Positions 30,652 to 39,687 of a stretch of DNA of 58,519 nucleotides are shown piece by piece. Each line of letters begins with the position of its first letter. The stretch's first letter is position 1. The stretch spans positions 1 through 58,519 of the forward strand of contig DASVWD010000090.1 of NCBI GenBank assembly GCA_036389795.1, read 5' to 3'. Below the pieces are notes generated by a model. It was not told the DNA's origin and made no database searches. It worked only from the letters and a program-made list of their open reading frames with translations. Position numbers and translations under genes: made by a program. Source of the stretch: Longimicrobium sp. Its GTDB lineage: Bacteria > Gemmatimonadota > Gemmatimonadetes > Longimicrobiales > Longimicrobiaceae.

Positions 30652-33600
30652 GCGGCAAGTTCGGCGAGGTGCTGCGCTTCGAGGTGCGGTACTACCTGCG
30701 CCGCGTCTCCACCTGGGTGTACTTCGCCATCTTCTTCGCCCTGGCCACGCTGCTGATGGCGATCGGCGGGGGGATGTGGGAGGACGCGGCGCTCTCGTTC
30801 GGCGGCGCGGGGGGCAACATCAAGGTCAACTCGCCGTACGCGCTGGCGCAGATCACCGCCTTCGTGAACCTCTTCGGCACCATCGTGACCGCGGCGATCC
30901 TGGGCAACTCGGTCTACCGCGACTACGAGGCGGTCATCCACCCCCTCTTCTTCACCAGCCCCATCTCGCGCTTCGCCTACCTGGGCGGGCGCTTCGCGGG
31001 GGCGCTCCTGGTGGCGGCGCTGGTGCTGGCCAGCATCCCGCTGGGGCTCATGCTGGGCAGCGCGCTCCCGGGGCTCGACGCGGAGCGCTTCCAGGCGTTC
31101 CGGCTGGCGGCGTACCTGCAGCCGTACCTGGTGGTGGTGCTCCCCACCGTCCTCTTCACCGGCGCTCTCTTCTTCGCGCTGGCCGCGCGGACGCGGCAGA
31201 TGCTGCCGAACTACATCGGCGGGGTGGTGCTGGTGTTCGGCTACATCCTGGCGGGGGCGTTCACGCAGGACCTCGACGACCGCCGCGCGGCGGGGCTCAT
31301 CGACCCGTTCTTCACGCGCACCATCGACTTCGTGACGCGCTACTGGAGCCCGGCCGAGAAGAACGCCCGGCTCCTGCCGCCGGACGGGCTCTTCGTCGCC
31401 AACCGCCTGATCTGGGTGGGGCTGGGGCTCGCCGTCTTCGCCCTGGTCTACTGGCGCTTCCGCTTCACCCACGTGGCGCCGGAGCGCGCCTCGCGGAGGA
31501 AGGCCGTGGAAGAGGCGTACGCGCCGCCCCGGCGGCTGGCGCTCCCGGCCGCCCGGCGCGACTTCGGCGCGGGGGCCCGGCTCCGGCAGCTCGCCTCGGT
31601 CTTCCGGCGCAGCTTCCGCGCGGTGGTGGGGAACCGCTACTTCCTGGCGATCGTGGCGGCGGCGGCGTTCTTCCTGGCCTTCGCCTCCAGCGAGGTGGGG
31701 AAGCTGTACGGGACCACCACCTGGCCGGTGACCTACTCGGTGCTGGAGGTGCTGGGGAACACCTTCGGGATCTTCGTGCTGATCATCCTCAGCTTCTACG
31801 CGGGCGAGCTGGTGTGGAGCGAGCGCGACGCGCGCATGAGCCAGGTGCACGACGCCACGCCCACGCCCACCTGGGTGCCGCTCCTGGCCAAGCTGGCGGC
31901 GCTGGTGGCGGTGATCGCCGTGCTGCAGGCGGTGGTGCTGGTGACGGGGATCATGGTGCAGGCGGCGCGCGGGTACACCCGCTTCGAGCCGGGGCTGTAC
32001 CTGAAGTGGCTGTACGGGGTGCAGCTGGTGGACTACGTGCTGCTGTGCGTGCTGGTGATGCTGGTGCACGTGCTGGTGAACAACAAGTACCTGGGCCACC
32101 TGGTGGTGATCCTGTTCGTGGTGCTGCTGCCCTTCCTCCCGGCGCTCGGGCTGGGGCACAACCTCTACCGGTACGCCTCGGGGTCGATCGGCCAGTACTC
32201 GGACATGAACCGCTTCGGGCCGTACCTGCGGCCCTTCGCCTGGTTCTCGGCGTACTGGGCGGCGTGGGCGCTGCTGCTGGCGGTGCTCAGCAACCTGTTC
32301 TGGGTGCGCGGCGAGGAGACGGGCGCCCGCTGGCGCACGCGCCTGGCGCGGCTGCGCTTCCGCCGCCCGGCGCTGGCGGCCGCGCTCGTCGCGGGGGCGC
32401 TGATCGCGGGGCTGGGCGGGTTCATCTTCTACAACACCAACGTCCTGAACGAGTACGAGGGGCCGCGGGCCGAGGAGCGCGCGCTGGCCCGCTACGAGAA
32501 GCTCTACAAGCGCTTCGAGCGCGTGCCCCAGCCGCGCGTGGTCGGGGCGAACGTGCAGGCCGACATCTTCCCCGCCGGGCAGGACCTCCGCGTGCGCGGC
32601 GAGCTGCGCCTGGTGAACCGGACGGCCGCGCCGATCGACTCGGTGCACGTGATGGTCCCCGGCGAGGCGGAGGTGCGCTCGCTGGGCTTCGACCGGCCGG
32701 CGCGGCGGGTGCTGGACGACCGCGAGCGCCAGTACTCGATCTACCGCCTGGCGGCGCCGCTCGCGCCGGGCGACTCGCTGAAGCTGCGCTTCGACCTGGC
32801 GTACGTGACGCGCGGCTTCGAGAACTCGGTCAGCAACACCTACGTGGTGGAGAACGGCACCTTCTTCCACAGCACGCGGCTTCCAAGCATCGGCTACGCG
32901 GCCGGCGCGGAGCTCTCCGACGACGACACGCGGCGCAAGTACGGGCTGAAGCCGAAGGAGCGGGTGCCGCGGGTCACCGATCCGTCCGCGCGGCGCAACA
33001 ACTACATCTCGCGCGACGCCGACTGGATCGACTTCGAGGCCACGCTGAGCACCTCGGCGGACCAGGTCGCGCTGGCGCCGGGGTACCTGCAGCGCGAGTG
33101 GCGGGTGGGGGACCGGCGGTACTTCCACTACAGGATGGACGCGCCGATCCTGAACTTCTACTCGTTCCTCTCCGCCCGCTACACGGTGAAGCGCGACCGC
33201 TGGCGGAGTCCCGGCGGGAAGGACGTGGCGATCGAGGTCTACTACCACCACGCCCACCCGTACAACGTGGACCGGATGATCGACGCGGTGAAGAAGTCGC
33301 TGGACCTCTTCACCCGCAGCTTCGGGCCGTACCAGCACCGGCAGGTGCGCATCCTGGAGTTCCCGCGCTACGCCCGCTTCGCGCAGGCGTTCCCCAACAC
33401 CATCCCCTACTCGGAGTCGATCGGCTTCATCGCGCGGATCGACGACGAGAGCGACATCGACTTCCCCTTCTACGTCACGGCCCACGAGGTGGCGCACCAG
33501 TGGTGGGCGCACCAGGTGATCGGGGCCGAGGCGCAGGGGGCCACGGTGATGTCGGAGACGCTGGCCCAGTACTCGGCGTTCCTGGTGATGGAGAAGGAGT

Positions 33601-34280
33601 ACGGCGCGGCGCAGATGCGGCGCTTCCTGGAGTACGAGATGGACCGCTACTTCCAGGGGCGGAGCATCGAGCGCAAGAAGGAGCCGCCGCTCTTGCTGGA
33701 CGAGGGGCTCGGGTACGTGCACTACAACAAGGGCTCGGTGGCGATGTACGCCCTGCGCGACTACCTGGGCGAGGAGCGGCTGAACGGGGCGATCCGCGCC
33801 TTCCTGGAGGAGTGGCGCTTCCGTGGCCCCCCCTACCCCACGTCGCTGGACTTCTACCGGCACCTGCGGGCGGCCACGCCCGACTCGCTGCGCTACTTCC
33901 TGGGGGACCTGTTCGAGCGAATCACCCTCTACGACAACCGGGCGCGCGCGGCCACCTGGCGGCGCCTGCCGGACGGGAAGTACGAGGTGACGCTCAGCGT
34001 GGAGGCGCAGAAGCTCTACGCCGACTCGCTCGGCAACGAGCGCCCGGCGCCGATGCGCGACCTGGTGGACGTGGGCGTCTTCGGGCCCGCGCCGCGGGGG
34101 AAGGAGAAGGACGAGGGCCCGGTCCTGTACCTGCGCAAGCACTGGGTCCCCGCCGGCGCGCGGCAGATCCGCGTGGTGGTCGACCGGCAGCCGGCGCGCG
34201 CGGGGCTCGACCCCTACCACAAGCTCATCGACCGCCACCCCGACGACAACGTGGCGGACGTGCGGCAGCGGGGACGGTAG
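30648..34280 (+). CDS. ABC permease fused to an M1-family aminopeptidase-like domain
   Basis: 1210 residues from GTG 30648. The first ~590 residues hold about 12 TM helices of ABC-2-type permease style (two six-TM units, second starting near residue 320). From ~620 comes a large extracytoplasmic M1 peptidase region with VTAHEVAHQWWAHQV (HEXXH with His946/Glu947/His950) and then MSETLAQYSA supplying the third ligand Glu, preceded by NTIPYSESIGF, the substitute for the GxMEN-type substrate loop. The Glu is one residue further from HEXXH than in classic M1 enzymes. It pairs with the ATPase at 29740. Substrate unknown; a peptide-processing exporter is inferred. Confidence 0.9.
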   Translation: MSGKFGEVLRFEVRYYLRRVSTWVYFAIFFALATLLMAIGGGMWEDAALSFGGAGGNIKVNSPYALAQITAFVNLFGTIVTAAILGNSVYRDYEAVIHPLFFTSPISRFAYLGGRFAGALLVAALVLASIPLGLMLGSALPGLDAERFQAFRLAAYLQPYLVVVLPTVLFTGALFFALAARTRQMLPNYIGGVVLVFGYILAGAFTQDLDDRRAAGLIDPFFTRTIDFVTRYWSPAEKNARLLPPDGLFVANRLIWVGLGLAVFALVYWRFRFTHVAPERASRRKAVEEAYAPPRRLALPAARRDFGAGARLRQLASVFRRSFRAVVGNRYFLAIVAAAAFFLAFASSEVGKLYGTTTWPVTYSVLEVLGNTFGIFVLIILSFYAGELVWSERDARMSQVHDATPTPTWVPLLAKLAALVAVIAVLQAVVLVTGIMVQAARGYTRFEPGLYLKWLYGVQLVDYVLLCVLVMLVHVLVNNKYLGHLVVILFVVLLPFLPALGLGHNLYRYASGSIGQYSDMNRFGPYLRPFAWFSAYWAAWALLLAVLSNLFWVRGEETGARWRTRLARLRFRRPALAAALVAGALIAGLGGFIFYNTNVLNEYEGPRAEERALARYEKLYKRFERVPQPRVVGANVQADIFPAGQDLRVRGELRLVNRTAAPIDSVHVMVPGEAEVRSLGFDRPARRVLDDRERQYSIYRLAAPLAPGDSLKLRFDLAYVTRGFENSVSNTYVVENGTFFHSTRLPSIGYAAGAELSDDDTRRKYGLKPKERVPRVTDPSARRNNYISRDADWIDFEATLSTSADQVALAPGYLQREWRVGDRRYFHYRMDAPILNFYSFLSARYTVKRDRWRSPGGKDVAIEVYYHHAHPYNVDRMIDAVKKSLDLFTRSFGPYQHRQVRILEFPRYARFAQAFPNTIPYSESIGFIARIDDESDIDFPFYVTAHEVAHQWWAHQVIGAEAQGATVMSETLAQYSAFLVMEKEYGAAQMRRFLEYEMDRYFQGRSIERKKEPPLLLDEGLGYVHYNKGSVAMYALRDYLGEERLNGAIRAFLEEWRFRGPPYPTSLDFYRHLRAATPDSLRYFLGDLFERITLYDNRARAATWRRLPDGKYEVTLSVEAQKLYADSLGNERPAPMRDLVDVGVFGPAPRGKEKDEGPVLYLRKHWVPAGARQIRVVVDRQPARAGLDPYHKLIDRHPDDNVADVRQRGR

Positions 34281-34319
34281 GCGGGGTCGTCGCTCGTTCG
34301 GCCAGCTCCGGCGCGGCCG

Positions 34320-34590
34320 CCGAAGCCCCCGCCCTGGCGCCTGGCGCCTCTGTCCCTCCCCCGAACTTCAGGGGAGGGGCTTCGGCGCTTCGCGCGACGG
34401 GTGGACGGCGGTTCTCAGCGTCGACCAGACGATGTCATCCCGAAGGCGCCGCTGCACCGGTTCCGCTCCCGCACCGGAGTCCGGCGGCGCCTGAGGGATC
34501 TACTTCGCGTTCCTGGCGGCCGGCCGATCGCGCGACGGGTGGCCTGGGGTTGTCGTTCTCCCTCACCGCGCAGCGGATCGGAAACGTACG
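34320..34590 (+). repeat. Composite intergenic repeat, copy 2
   Basis: Holds GGCGCCTGGCGCC, the CTGTCCCTCCCCCGAACTTC / GGGGAGGGGC hairpin, then TGTCATCCCGAAGGCGCCGC and GGCGGCGCCTGAGGGATCTAC. Inverted counterpart of 26640-26930. Confidence 0.65.
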
Positions 34591-34660
34591 AGGGGCCGCG
34601 GCGGATGCTTCCGCCCGCGGCCCCCTGCCCTGAAGCTCGTCCGCTCCTGGTTCCGCGCGG

Positions 34661-35590
34661 TCAACCAGAAAATTTCTGCCGCGCGGCGATTACGTAGGCC
34701 ACTTCCTTGCCCGGAGCGCCCTGCTCGGCCTGCAGGAGCGTGATTCGCCCCCGCGCGAGGTCGAACGGCAGCTTGGCGAGCTTGCCGAACTTGAGCTTCA
34801 CCAGGTCCTCCGCGACCTCCCCGAGGGTGGTGACGATGACCTCGATCCTGCCTCGCGTGGTCTGGATGCGGTGAGACTCCATGTGGGCCTGGTACTCGAA
34901 CAGCAGCTCGTTGAGCTGGTCGACGACTTCGTATCCGCTCAGCTCGGCCTTGCCCATGCGGTTGATCCAGTTCTTCAGGCGGAAGAACTTCCGCCGGGAG
35001 TCCGGATCCCGCTTGAACTGCATCACGTCTTCCCAGGGCGTCGAGTCGGACGGGAACGGGAGGGTGTTCAGCGTGAGCCGGATCACGTGGTCGCGATCGG
35101 CCTTCTGGTCGATCCCGAGCCTCTCCGCCGACTCCGCGACCGCGACGGCGTCGAGCCCGTCGGCCTGGCGCAGGTGCGCGGCGGTGCGGCGGAGCAGGTG
35201 GCCCGGCCCCGCTTGAGCAACGTCGACGCCGGACAGGGTCAGTGCCGAGCGGAAGCCCTGGACCGCCCCCCGCGGCATCCCGGGAAGCGGCGCGCGAGCC
35301 GAGCTTCGCGCGTCCTTCAGCCTGTCGCGGAAGTCCTCTGCGTCACCGCCTCGCTCCGCTTCCATCGCGAGCACGGTGGTGAGCAATCCCTCCGAGGTCA
35401 ACCAGTCGATGTCGCGGCGCGCGAGCTCCAGCGCCCGCCGCTCCACGACCCCGAGCCGCTGCTCCCCCAGGTTCACGGCGAGGCGGTCGAACAGCAGCAG
35501 GAGGCGCTTGAGGTGCGGGGTCTCGGTGAAGGTCGTCGGCTCCACGACCGCGACGAAGGGATGGCTGGCCAGCTCGGCGGTTACGCTCAT
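34661..35590 (-). CDS. Hypothetical protein, 309 residues
   Basis: ATG 35590 has GGAGGA five bases upstream. No signal peptide or TM helix. The first third (MSVTAELASHPFVAVVEPTT...LKRLLLLFDRLAVNLGEQ) looks like an alpha/beta start and the last half (FFRLKNWINRMGKAELSGYEVVDQLNELLFEYQAHMESHRIQ) is helical. I do not recognise the family. GC is somewhat lower than in neighbours and no operon partner is visible, so it may be an acquired accessory gene (possibly defence- or phage-related). Confidence 0.7.
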   Translation of the reverse strand: MSVTAELASHPFVAVVEPTTFTETPHLKRLLLLFDRLAVNLGEQRLGVVERRALELARRDIDWLTSEGLLTTVLAMEAERGGDAEDFRDRLKDARSSARAPLPGMPRGAVQGFRSALTLSGVDVAQAGPGHLLRRTAAHLRQADGLDAVAVAESAERLGIDQKADRDHVIRLTLNTLPFPSDSTPWEDVMQFKRDPDSRRKFFRLKNWINRMGKAELSGYEVVDQLNELLFEYQAHMESHRIQTTRGRIEVIVTTLGEVAEDLVKLKFGKLAKLPFDLARGRITLLQAEQGAPGKEVAYVIAARQKFSG

Positions 35591-35752
35591 GAAGTCCTCC
35601 CATTGTCGACCCGTCATCACCCCCTACGCTAACGAGATTCCGCGGCAAGGCAATCTTTCCGCTTCCGCCGCACGGGCAGGTACCTCCTCAGGCGAAGATC
35701 CCGCGATTTCTGATAACGATCGGTCGACGATGAGGGCCCGCGCGGTCCCGGT

Positions 35753-36460
35753 CTACAGCCGCAGCATGCGCCCTTCGATCCTCCCGCCCACGCCGAAGCG
35801 CTCCCTGCATTCGTGCGTGCCGGCGAGCTCGTGGAACCCCGCGGCGACGGCCGCCCGGCGCGCGCGCTCCGGCCACTCCTCGCCGTAGACCGAGCAGTGC
35901 AGGTTGCCGTACTTGCACAGCGTCCCCACCACCGGCGCCTCGCCGAAGCCGAAATGGACCTCGCCGTAGCCCGCGTCCAGCCGCGTGTACCAGAAGACCG
36001 GCACCAGCACCTCGGCCAGCGAGTCCCGGTCCGCGCGGATCCCGCCGTTGAACCCCTTCCCCGCCCCGAAGGCGCGGAGGCGCTTCCCGGCCTCGGCCAG
36101 CTGCGGCGGCGAGCGCCGCGGCGACGGCCAGCGCGCGCTCCGGCTGAAGTGCAGCAGCGTGAGCGCGTCGCCGCCCAGCGCGCCCAGGAGCCGGCCGGCG
36201 GCGTCCGGCAGCCCGGCGGCGAGCCCGTCCAGGTCGTCCGCCGGGAGCTCCAGCGCGAGCTGACCCGAGAACGGCGGCGCATCCGTCTCGGGGATGTCGT
36301 CGCGGACGGCGGCGAACCAGGCCACGTCCTCGGGGTCGGCCTCGCCGCCGTAGCGTGCGGCCTGGCGCTCCGGGTCGAAGGCGGCCTGCAGCGCCCGCAG
36401 CTCGTGCGCGAGCACCGGGTTCTCCCGCAGGCAGCGGTCGCGGGGGATCAGCGTGATCAA
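35753..36460 (-). CDS. Hypothetical protein, 235 residues
   Basis: Apparently starts at TTG 36460 as no ATG lies near the good part. The body includes PRDRCLRENPVLAHELRALQAAFDPERQAARYGGEADPEDVAWFAAVRDDIPE and a C-terminal half with conserved-looking aromatic runs (VPVFWYTRLDAGYGEVHFGFGEAPVVGTLCKYGNLHCSVYGEEW). Its family is not recognised. No signal peptide. It stands 46 nt downstream of the trhA gene; a small CCCTGT tandem run (36473-36501) lies between. Confidence 0.62.
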   Translation of the reverse strand: MITLIPRDRCLRENPVLAHELRALQAAFDPERQAARYGGEADPEDVAWFAAVRDDIPETDAPPFSGQLALELPADDLDGLAAGLPDAAGRLLGALGGDALTLLHFSRSARWPSPRRSPPQLAEAGKRLRAFGAGKGFNGGIRADRDSLAEVLVPVFWYTRLDAGYGEVHFGFGEAPVVGTLCKYGNLHCSVYGEEWPERARRAAVAAGFHELAGTHECRERFGVGGRIEGRMLRL

Positions 36461-36472
36461 GGTTTTGCCGGC

Positions 36473-36501
36473 TGTTCCCTGTACCCTGTCCCCTGTCCCC
36501 T
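36473..36501. repeat. CCCTGT tandem run
   Basis: GTTCCCTGTACCCTGTCCCC and TGTCCCCTG. The reverse complement recurs at 41042-41072, another intergenic site. Confidence 0.6.
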
Positions 36502-36506
36502 GCCGT

Positions 36507-37139
36507 TCAGACCACCTGCGTCGCCACGGCGAGCGCGTGGAAAACGCTGCCGGCGAGGACGAACAGGTGCCAGATGGCGTGGGCGTACGGGATGCGGCGG
36601 CTCAGGTAGAAGACGGTCCCCGCGGTGTAGGCCACGCCGCCCGCCACCAGCCACGCCAGCGTCGCGGCGGGGAGCCGGCTCAGCATCGGGCCGGCGGCCA
36701 CCAGCACCAGCCAGCCCATCCCCAGGTAGATGGCCATGGAGACGCGCGGGAAGCGGCCGGTGAAGAAGAGCTTGAACACCACGCCCGCCATCGCCAGCCC
36801 CCAGATCACCCCGAACAGGCTCCACCCCCACCCGCCGCGCAGCCCCACCAGCGTGAACGGGGTGTAGGTGCCCGCGATCAGCAGGTAGATGGCGCAGTGG
36901 TCGAACACCTGCAAGCGTGCCCTGAGCTTCTCGGTGCGCGCCGCGTGGTAGAGCGTGGAGGCGGTGTACAGCAGCACCACCGTGGCGCCGAACACCGCCG
37001 TGCCGACGATCCGCCACGGGTCGCCGCCCAGGGCGGCGAGGACGACGAGCACGGCGGCCGCCGCGGCGCTCGCCACAAGGCCGACGGCGTGGGTGAGCAT
37101 GTTCGCCAGCTCCTCGCGCGGGCGCCGGGGGAGGACCAT
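36507..37139 (-). CDS. trhA: Hemolysin III-family (TrhA, PAQR) membrane protein
   Basis: 210 residues, about seven TM helices. PAQR/hemolysin III signature: EELANMLTHAVGLVASAA at the N-terminus, YTASTLYHAARTEKLRARLQVFDHCAIYLLIAGTYTPFTL in the middle and PYAHAIWHLFVLAGSVFHALAV at the end, with the conserved Ser, His and Asp of the zinc-binding core. Bacterial TrhA affects membrane energetics and lipid homeostasis. ATG 37139 follows GGGTCGAAGG-like sequence. Nothing odd in length. Confidence 0.92.
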   Translation of the reverse strand: MVLPRRPREELANMLTHAVGLVASAAAAAVLVVLAALGGDPWRIVGTAVFGATVVLLYTASTLYHAARTEKLRARLQVFDHCAIYLLIAGTYTPFTLVGLRGGWGWSLFGVIWGLAMAGVVFKLFFTGRFPRVSMAIYLGMGWLVLVAAGPMLSRLPAATLAWLVAGGVAYTAGTVFYLSRRIPYAHAIWHLFVLAGSVFHALAVATQVV

Positions 37140-37292
37140 GCGGGCCGGTCTCCAGGGTCGAAGGAGGCTTGCGCGCCGCCGGACGCGGCCGCACGATCAA
37201 CCGTAACCGTTGAGCACCGCTCACGCGAGCCCCGCCCCGTCTCACCCACACGGGGTTGCTGAACTTCCCTATCCCAGGGATAAGGATAGGAT

Positions 37293-37473
37293 CGTCATCC
37301 TGGGGAAGCGTCGCGCCATCCTTTCTCTCGGCGCGGATGGTCGGGACGCTTCCGAAGGATCTATGGGTCGCCTCGCGCTGATGCCGGCCTCCGTGCAAGT
37401 CTGCCCATGGATCCTTCGGGCGCACGAGTGTTGGTGTGACAACGGCTTCTGCGCATGCGCCCTCAGGATGACA
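37293..37473. repeat. GTCATCC...GGATGAC bordered palindromic element (E6)
   Basis: Starts GTCATCCTGGGGAAGCGTCG and ends CCTCAGGATGACA; core GACGCTTCCGAAGGATCTAT, GGGTCGC ... CCATGGATCCTTCGGGCGC. Belongs with E1 and E3. Confidence 0.7.
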
Positions 37474-37547
37474 TCGCGGTTGAAGGTCTGGCAAAACTCT
37501 CAGGATCGTCGGGGAGTGGATCGAGGTTCTTCACCGGATCCGAGGCG

Positions 37548-38096
37548 ATGACGACCATCATCGAGACCGGGCGGCTGGTCCTGCGCGAGCTGACCGACGA
37601 GGACCACGCCGGGCTCTTCGAGCTCTACCAGGAGCCGGAGGTGCACCGCTTCATCGGCGGCCCGCCGGCGCCGTTCGAGGAGTTCATGGCGGCGGCGCGC
37701 GAGCGCTGGCCGGCGTACTACCGCGAGCACGGCTTCGGGCTGTGGGCCACCGTCCGCAAGGCCGACGGCGCGCTGCTGGGGCGCGTGGGGCTGCTGGCGC
37801 AGGAGATCGACGGCGAGCGCGAGGTGGAGGTGGGCTACGCGCTCGGCCGGCCGTTCTGGGGCCGCGGCTACGCGCTGGAGGCCGCCCGCGCCTGCCGCGA
37901 CTGGGCGTTCCGCAACCTCGGCGTGCCGCACGTGATCTCGCTCATCCTCCCCGAGAACGAGCGCTCGATCCGCGTGGCCGAGCGCAACGGGATGACGCTC
38001 TGGAAGATGGCCGACTTCAAGCAGTACCGCGTGCGCGTCTACCGCATCACGCGCGAGGAGTGGGAGAGGCTGGCGCCCGCGGACGGAGCGGGCTGA
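37548..38096 (+). CDS. GNAT-family acetyltransferase, RimJ/RimL-like
   Basis: 182 residues from ATG 37548. Acetyltransf_3 pattern: IETGRLVLRELTDEDHAGLFELYQEPEVHRF at the start, GYALGRPFWGRGYALEAARACRDWAF with the acetyl-CoA pyrophosphate-binding GRGYA, and LILPENERSIRVAERNGMTL. Likely acetylates a protein N-terminus, an amino group on an antibiotic, or a small molecule. It follows the E6 repeat, with no operon partner. Confidence 0.9.
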   Translation: MTTIIETGRLVLRELTDEDHAGLFELYQEPEVHRFIGGPPAPFEEFMAAARERWPAYYREHGFGLWATVRKADGALLGRVGLLAQEIDGEREVEVGYALGRPFWGRGYALEAARACRDWAFRNLGVPHVISLILPENERSIRVAERNGMTLWKMADFKQYRVRVYRITREEWERLAPADGAG

Positions 38097-38183
38097 GCGC
38101 GCGGTCCGGATTGTGCCCCGCTGCGCGTTCGCAGGACAGATCCCCGTGGTATGCCTCCCCGCACCGGCATGCGGAGACAGCCG

Positions 38184-39254
38184 ATGGAGCGCATCCGTCC
38201 CCGACCGTCGTGGTGGAAGTGGGCCGCCCTGGGCGCGGCCCTCGTCATGTCCGGGCTGCTCGTGGGCTGCTGCTCGCGGTCGCGGCTCGACCTGGGGCCG
38301 CCCCACCGCGCGCCCCTTCCCTCCGCGCTCGTCATCCCCACCCCCGACGCGGCCCGGCCCGCCGCCTCCGACACGATCACGGAAGCCTCGATGCGCAACG
38401 TGGCCCTGCACGTGGACGACGACGTGCGCCTGCGCATCCGCCAGCTCCGCGGCCGCATGCACGACCTGAGCGGGCAGCACGTGGTGCTGCTGGACGACAA
38501 GAACGCCATCCGGCTGGACGTGGCCTACGGCGAGATGGCGATCTCCGGCCGCGACCTGTCGATCCTGCTCAACCGCTACGTCTTCGGCTACCCGGGCTCG
38601 CCGCTGCGCGACCTGGTGGTGAGCGTGTCGAACGGCCAGCTCGTGCAGCGCGGCGTGCTGCACAAGGTGGTGGACCTGCCGTTCGAGATGACGGCCACGC
38701 TGAGCGTGGCCGACGGCGGCAGGGTGCGCATCCACCCCACGCGGCTGAAGATCTGCGACGTGGACGGCTTCGGGCTGCTGCGCGCGGTGCGGTCCGACCT
38801 GGAGAGCCTGGTGGACCTGAGCGGCGCCCGGGGCGTGGAGGCGGACGGCAACGACCTGCTCCTGGACCCCATCGTCATCATCCCGCCCCCGAAGATCGCC
38901 GGGCTGCTCACGGCGGCCCGGATCGAGGGGCAGGAGGTGGTGATGGTCTTCGGCAGCGCGGGGGCGCCGGGGGCCGGGCCGCTCGCGCCGGCGGTCCCCG
39001 CCAGCAACTACGTCTACTTCCGCGGCGGGACGCTGCGCATGGGCAAGCTGTTCATGCCGCAGGCGGACCTGGAGGCGATCGACGGCGACGAGAGCGACCC
39101 GTTCGACTTCTACCTGGACTACTACCACTCGCAGCTGGTGGCCGGCTACCACATGACGCGCCCCAACTACGCGCTGGTGGCCTGGATGCCCGACTTCGAC
39201 GACCTGGGCACCCCCGCGGCGCACCTGGGCCCCCCTCCCCTGCCGCACGGTTGA
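38184..39254 (+). CDS. Secreted lipoprotein/anchored protein with beta-rich domain, unknown function
   Basis: 356 residues from ATG 38184 (GGAGA upstream; ATG 38151 is also in frame). Membrane-anchor segment WWKWAALGAALVMSGLLVGCC with a lipobox LLVGC. The mature part contains ISGRDLSILLNRYVFGYPGSPLRDLVVSVSNGQLVQRGVLHKVVDLPFEMTATLSVADGGRVRIHPTRLKI, repeats of beta hairpins like those of lipid-binding (LolA/BON- or DUF4403-like) sheets. A specific family cannot be named. No neighbours that suggest a role. Confidence 0.65.
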   Translation: MERIRPRPSWWKWAALGAALVMSGLLVGCCSRSRLDLGPPHRAPLPSALVIPTPDAARPAASDTITEASMRNVALHVDDDVRLRIRQLRGRMHDLSGQHVVLLDDKNAIRLDVAYGEMAISGRDLSILLNRYVFGYPGSPLRDLVVSVSNGQLVQRGVLHKVVDLPFEMTATLSVADGGRVRIHPTRLKICDVDGFGLLRAVRSDLESLVDLSGARGVEADGNDLLLDPIVIIPPPKIAGLLTAARIEGQEVVMVFGSAGAPGAGPLAPAVPASNYVYFRGGTLRMGKLFMPQADLEAIDGDESDPFDFYLDYYHSQLVAGYHMTRPNYALVAWMPDFDDLGTPAAHLGPPPLPHG

Positions 39255-39276
39255 ACTGCCAGGCTCACACGGAGGA

Positions 39277-39331
39277 CACAGAGGACACGGAGGAACGGCA
39301 GAAGCTCTCTGCGTCCTCCGTGTCCTCTGTG
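39277..39331. repeat. 18-bp-arm hairpin (GGACACGGAGGA family)
   Basis: Left arm 39277-39294 and right arm 39314-39331 are exact reverse complements. It starts 22 nt after the 38184 gene's stop and may serve as its terminator. Confidence 0.75.
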
Positions 39332-39468
39332 AGATCTCGACGGAGCTTGCCCGGCGCGGGCGCCCGCCGTACGTTCCGCCCCATCCTCCGCCGATCCGTC
39401 CGCTTCCCTTCCCGATGCTCGCCGCGGGCGGGATCGGGCACTACCCGGCGTCCGCGTGGGTGCCCCGA

Positions 39469-39626
39469 TTGAAATCGGGGGCTACAACGGCGCAAAGTCC
39501 GCCTGCGCGGACTGCTCGCCGAGGCTCGCTGACATAAGGAGGGGCGGCGAAGCGGAGAGATCTCGCCCCCACAGCCTCGCGGGGTTTGCGAGGCTTCCTG
39601 CGGTTGTTGCCGCGACTTCAGTCGCC
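39469..39626 (+). repeat. Two-hairpin dispersed repeats, copy 3 and a diverged neighbour
   Basis: 39573-39626: GCCTCGCGGGGTTTGCGAGG, then CTTCCTGCGGTTGTTGCCGCGACTTCAGTCGCC. 39469-39521 is a diverged, inverted version (GATTGAAATC / GGGGGCTACAACGGCGCAAAG / GTCCGCC-GGCGGAC-like). Confidence 0.65.
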
Positions 39627-39687
39627 CGACCTGAGCCCAACCCCCTGAGAACCGACCCCGAAAACACATCCCAACCCAAATCCAGTC

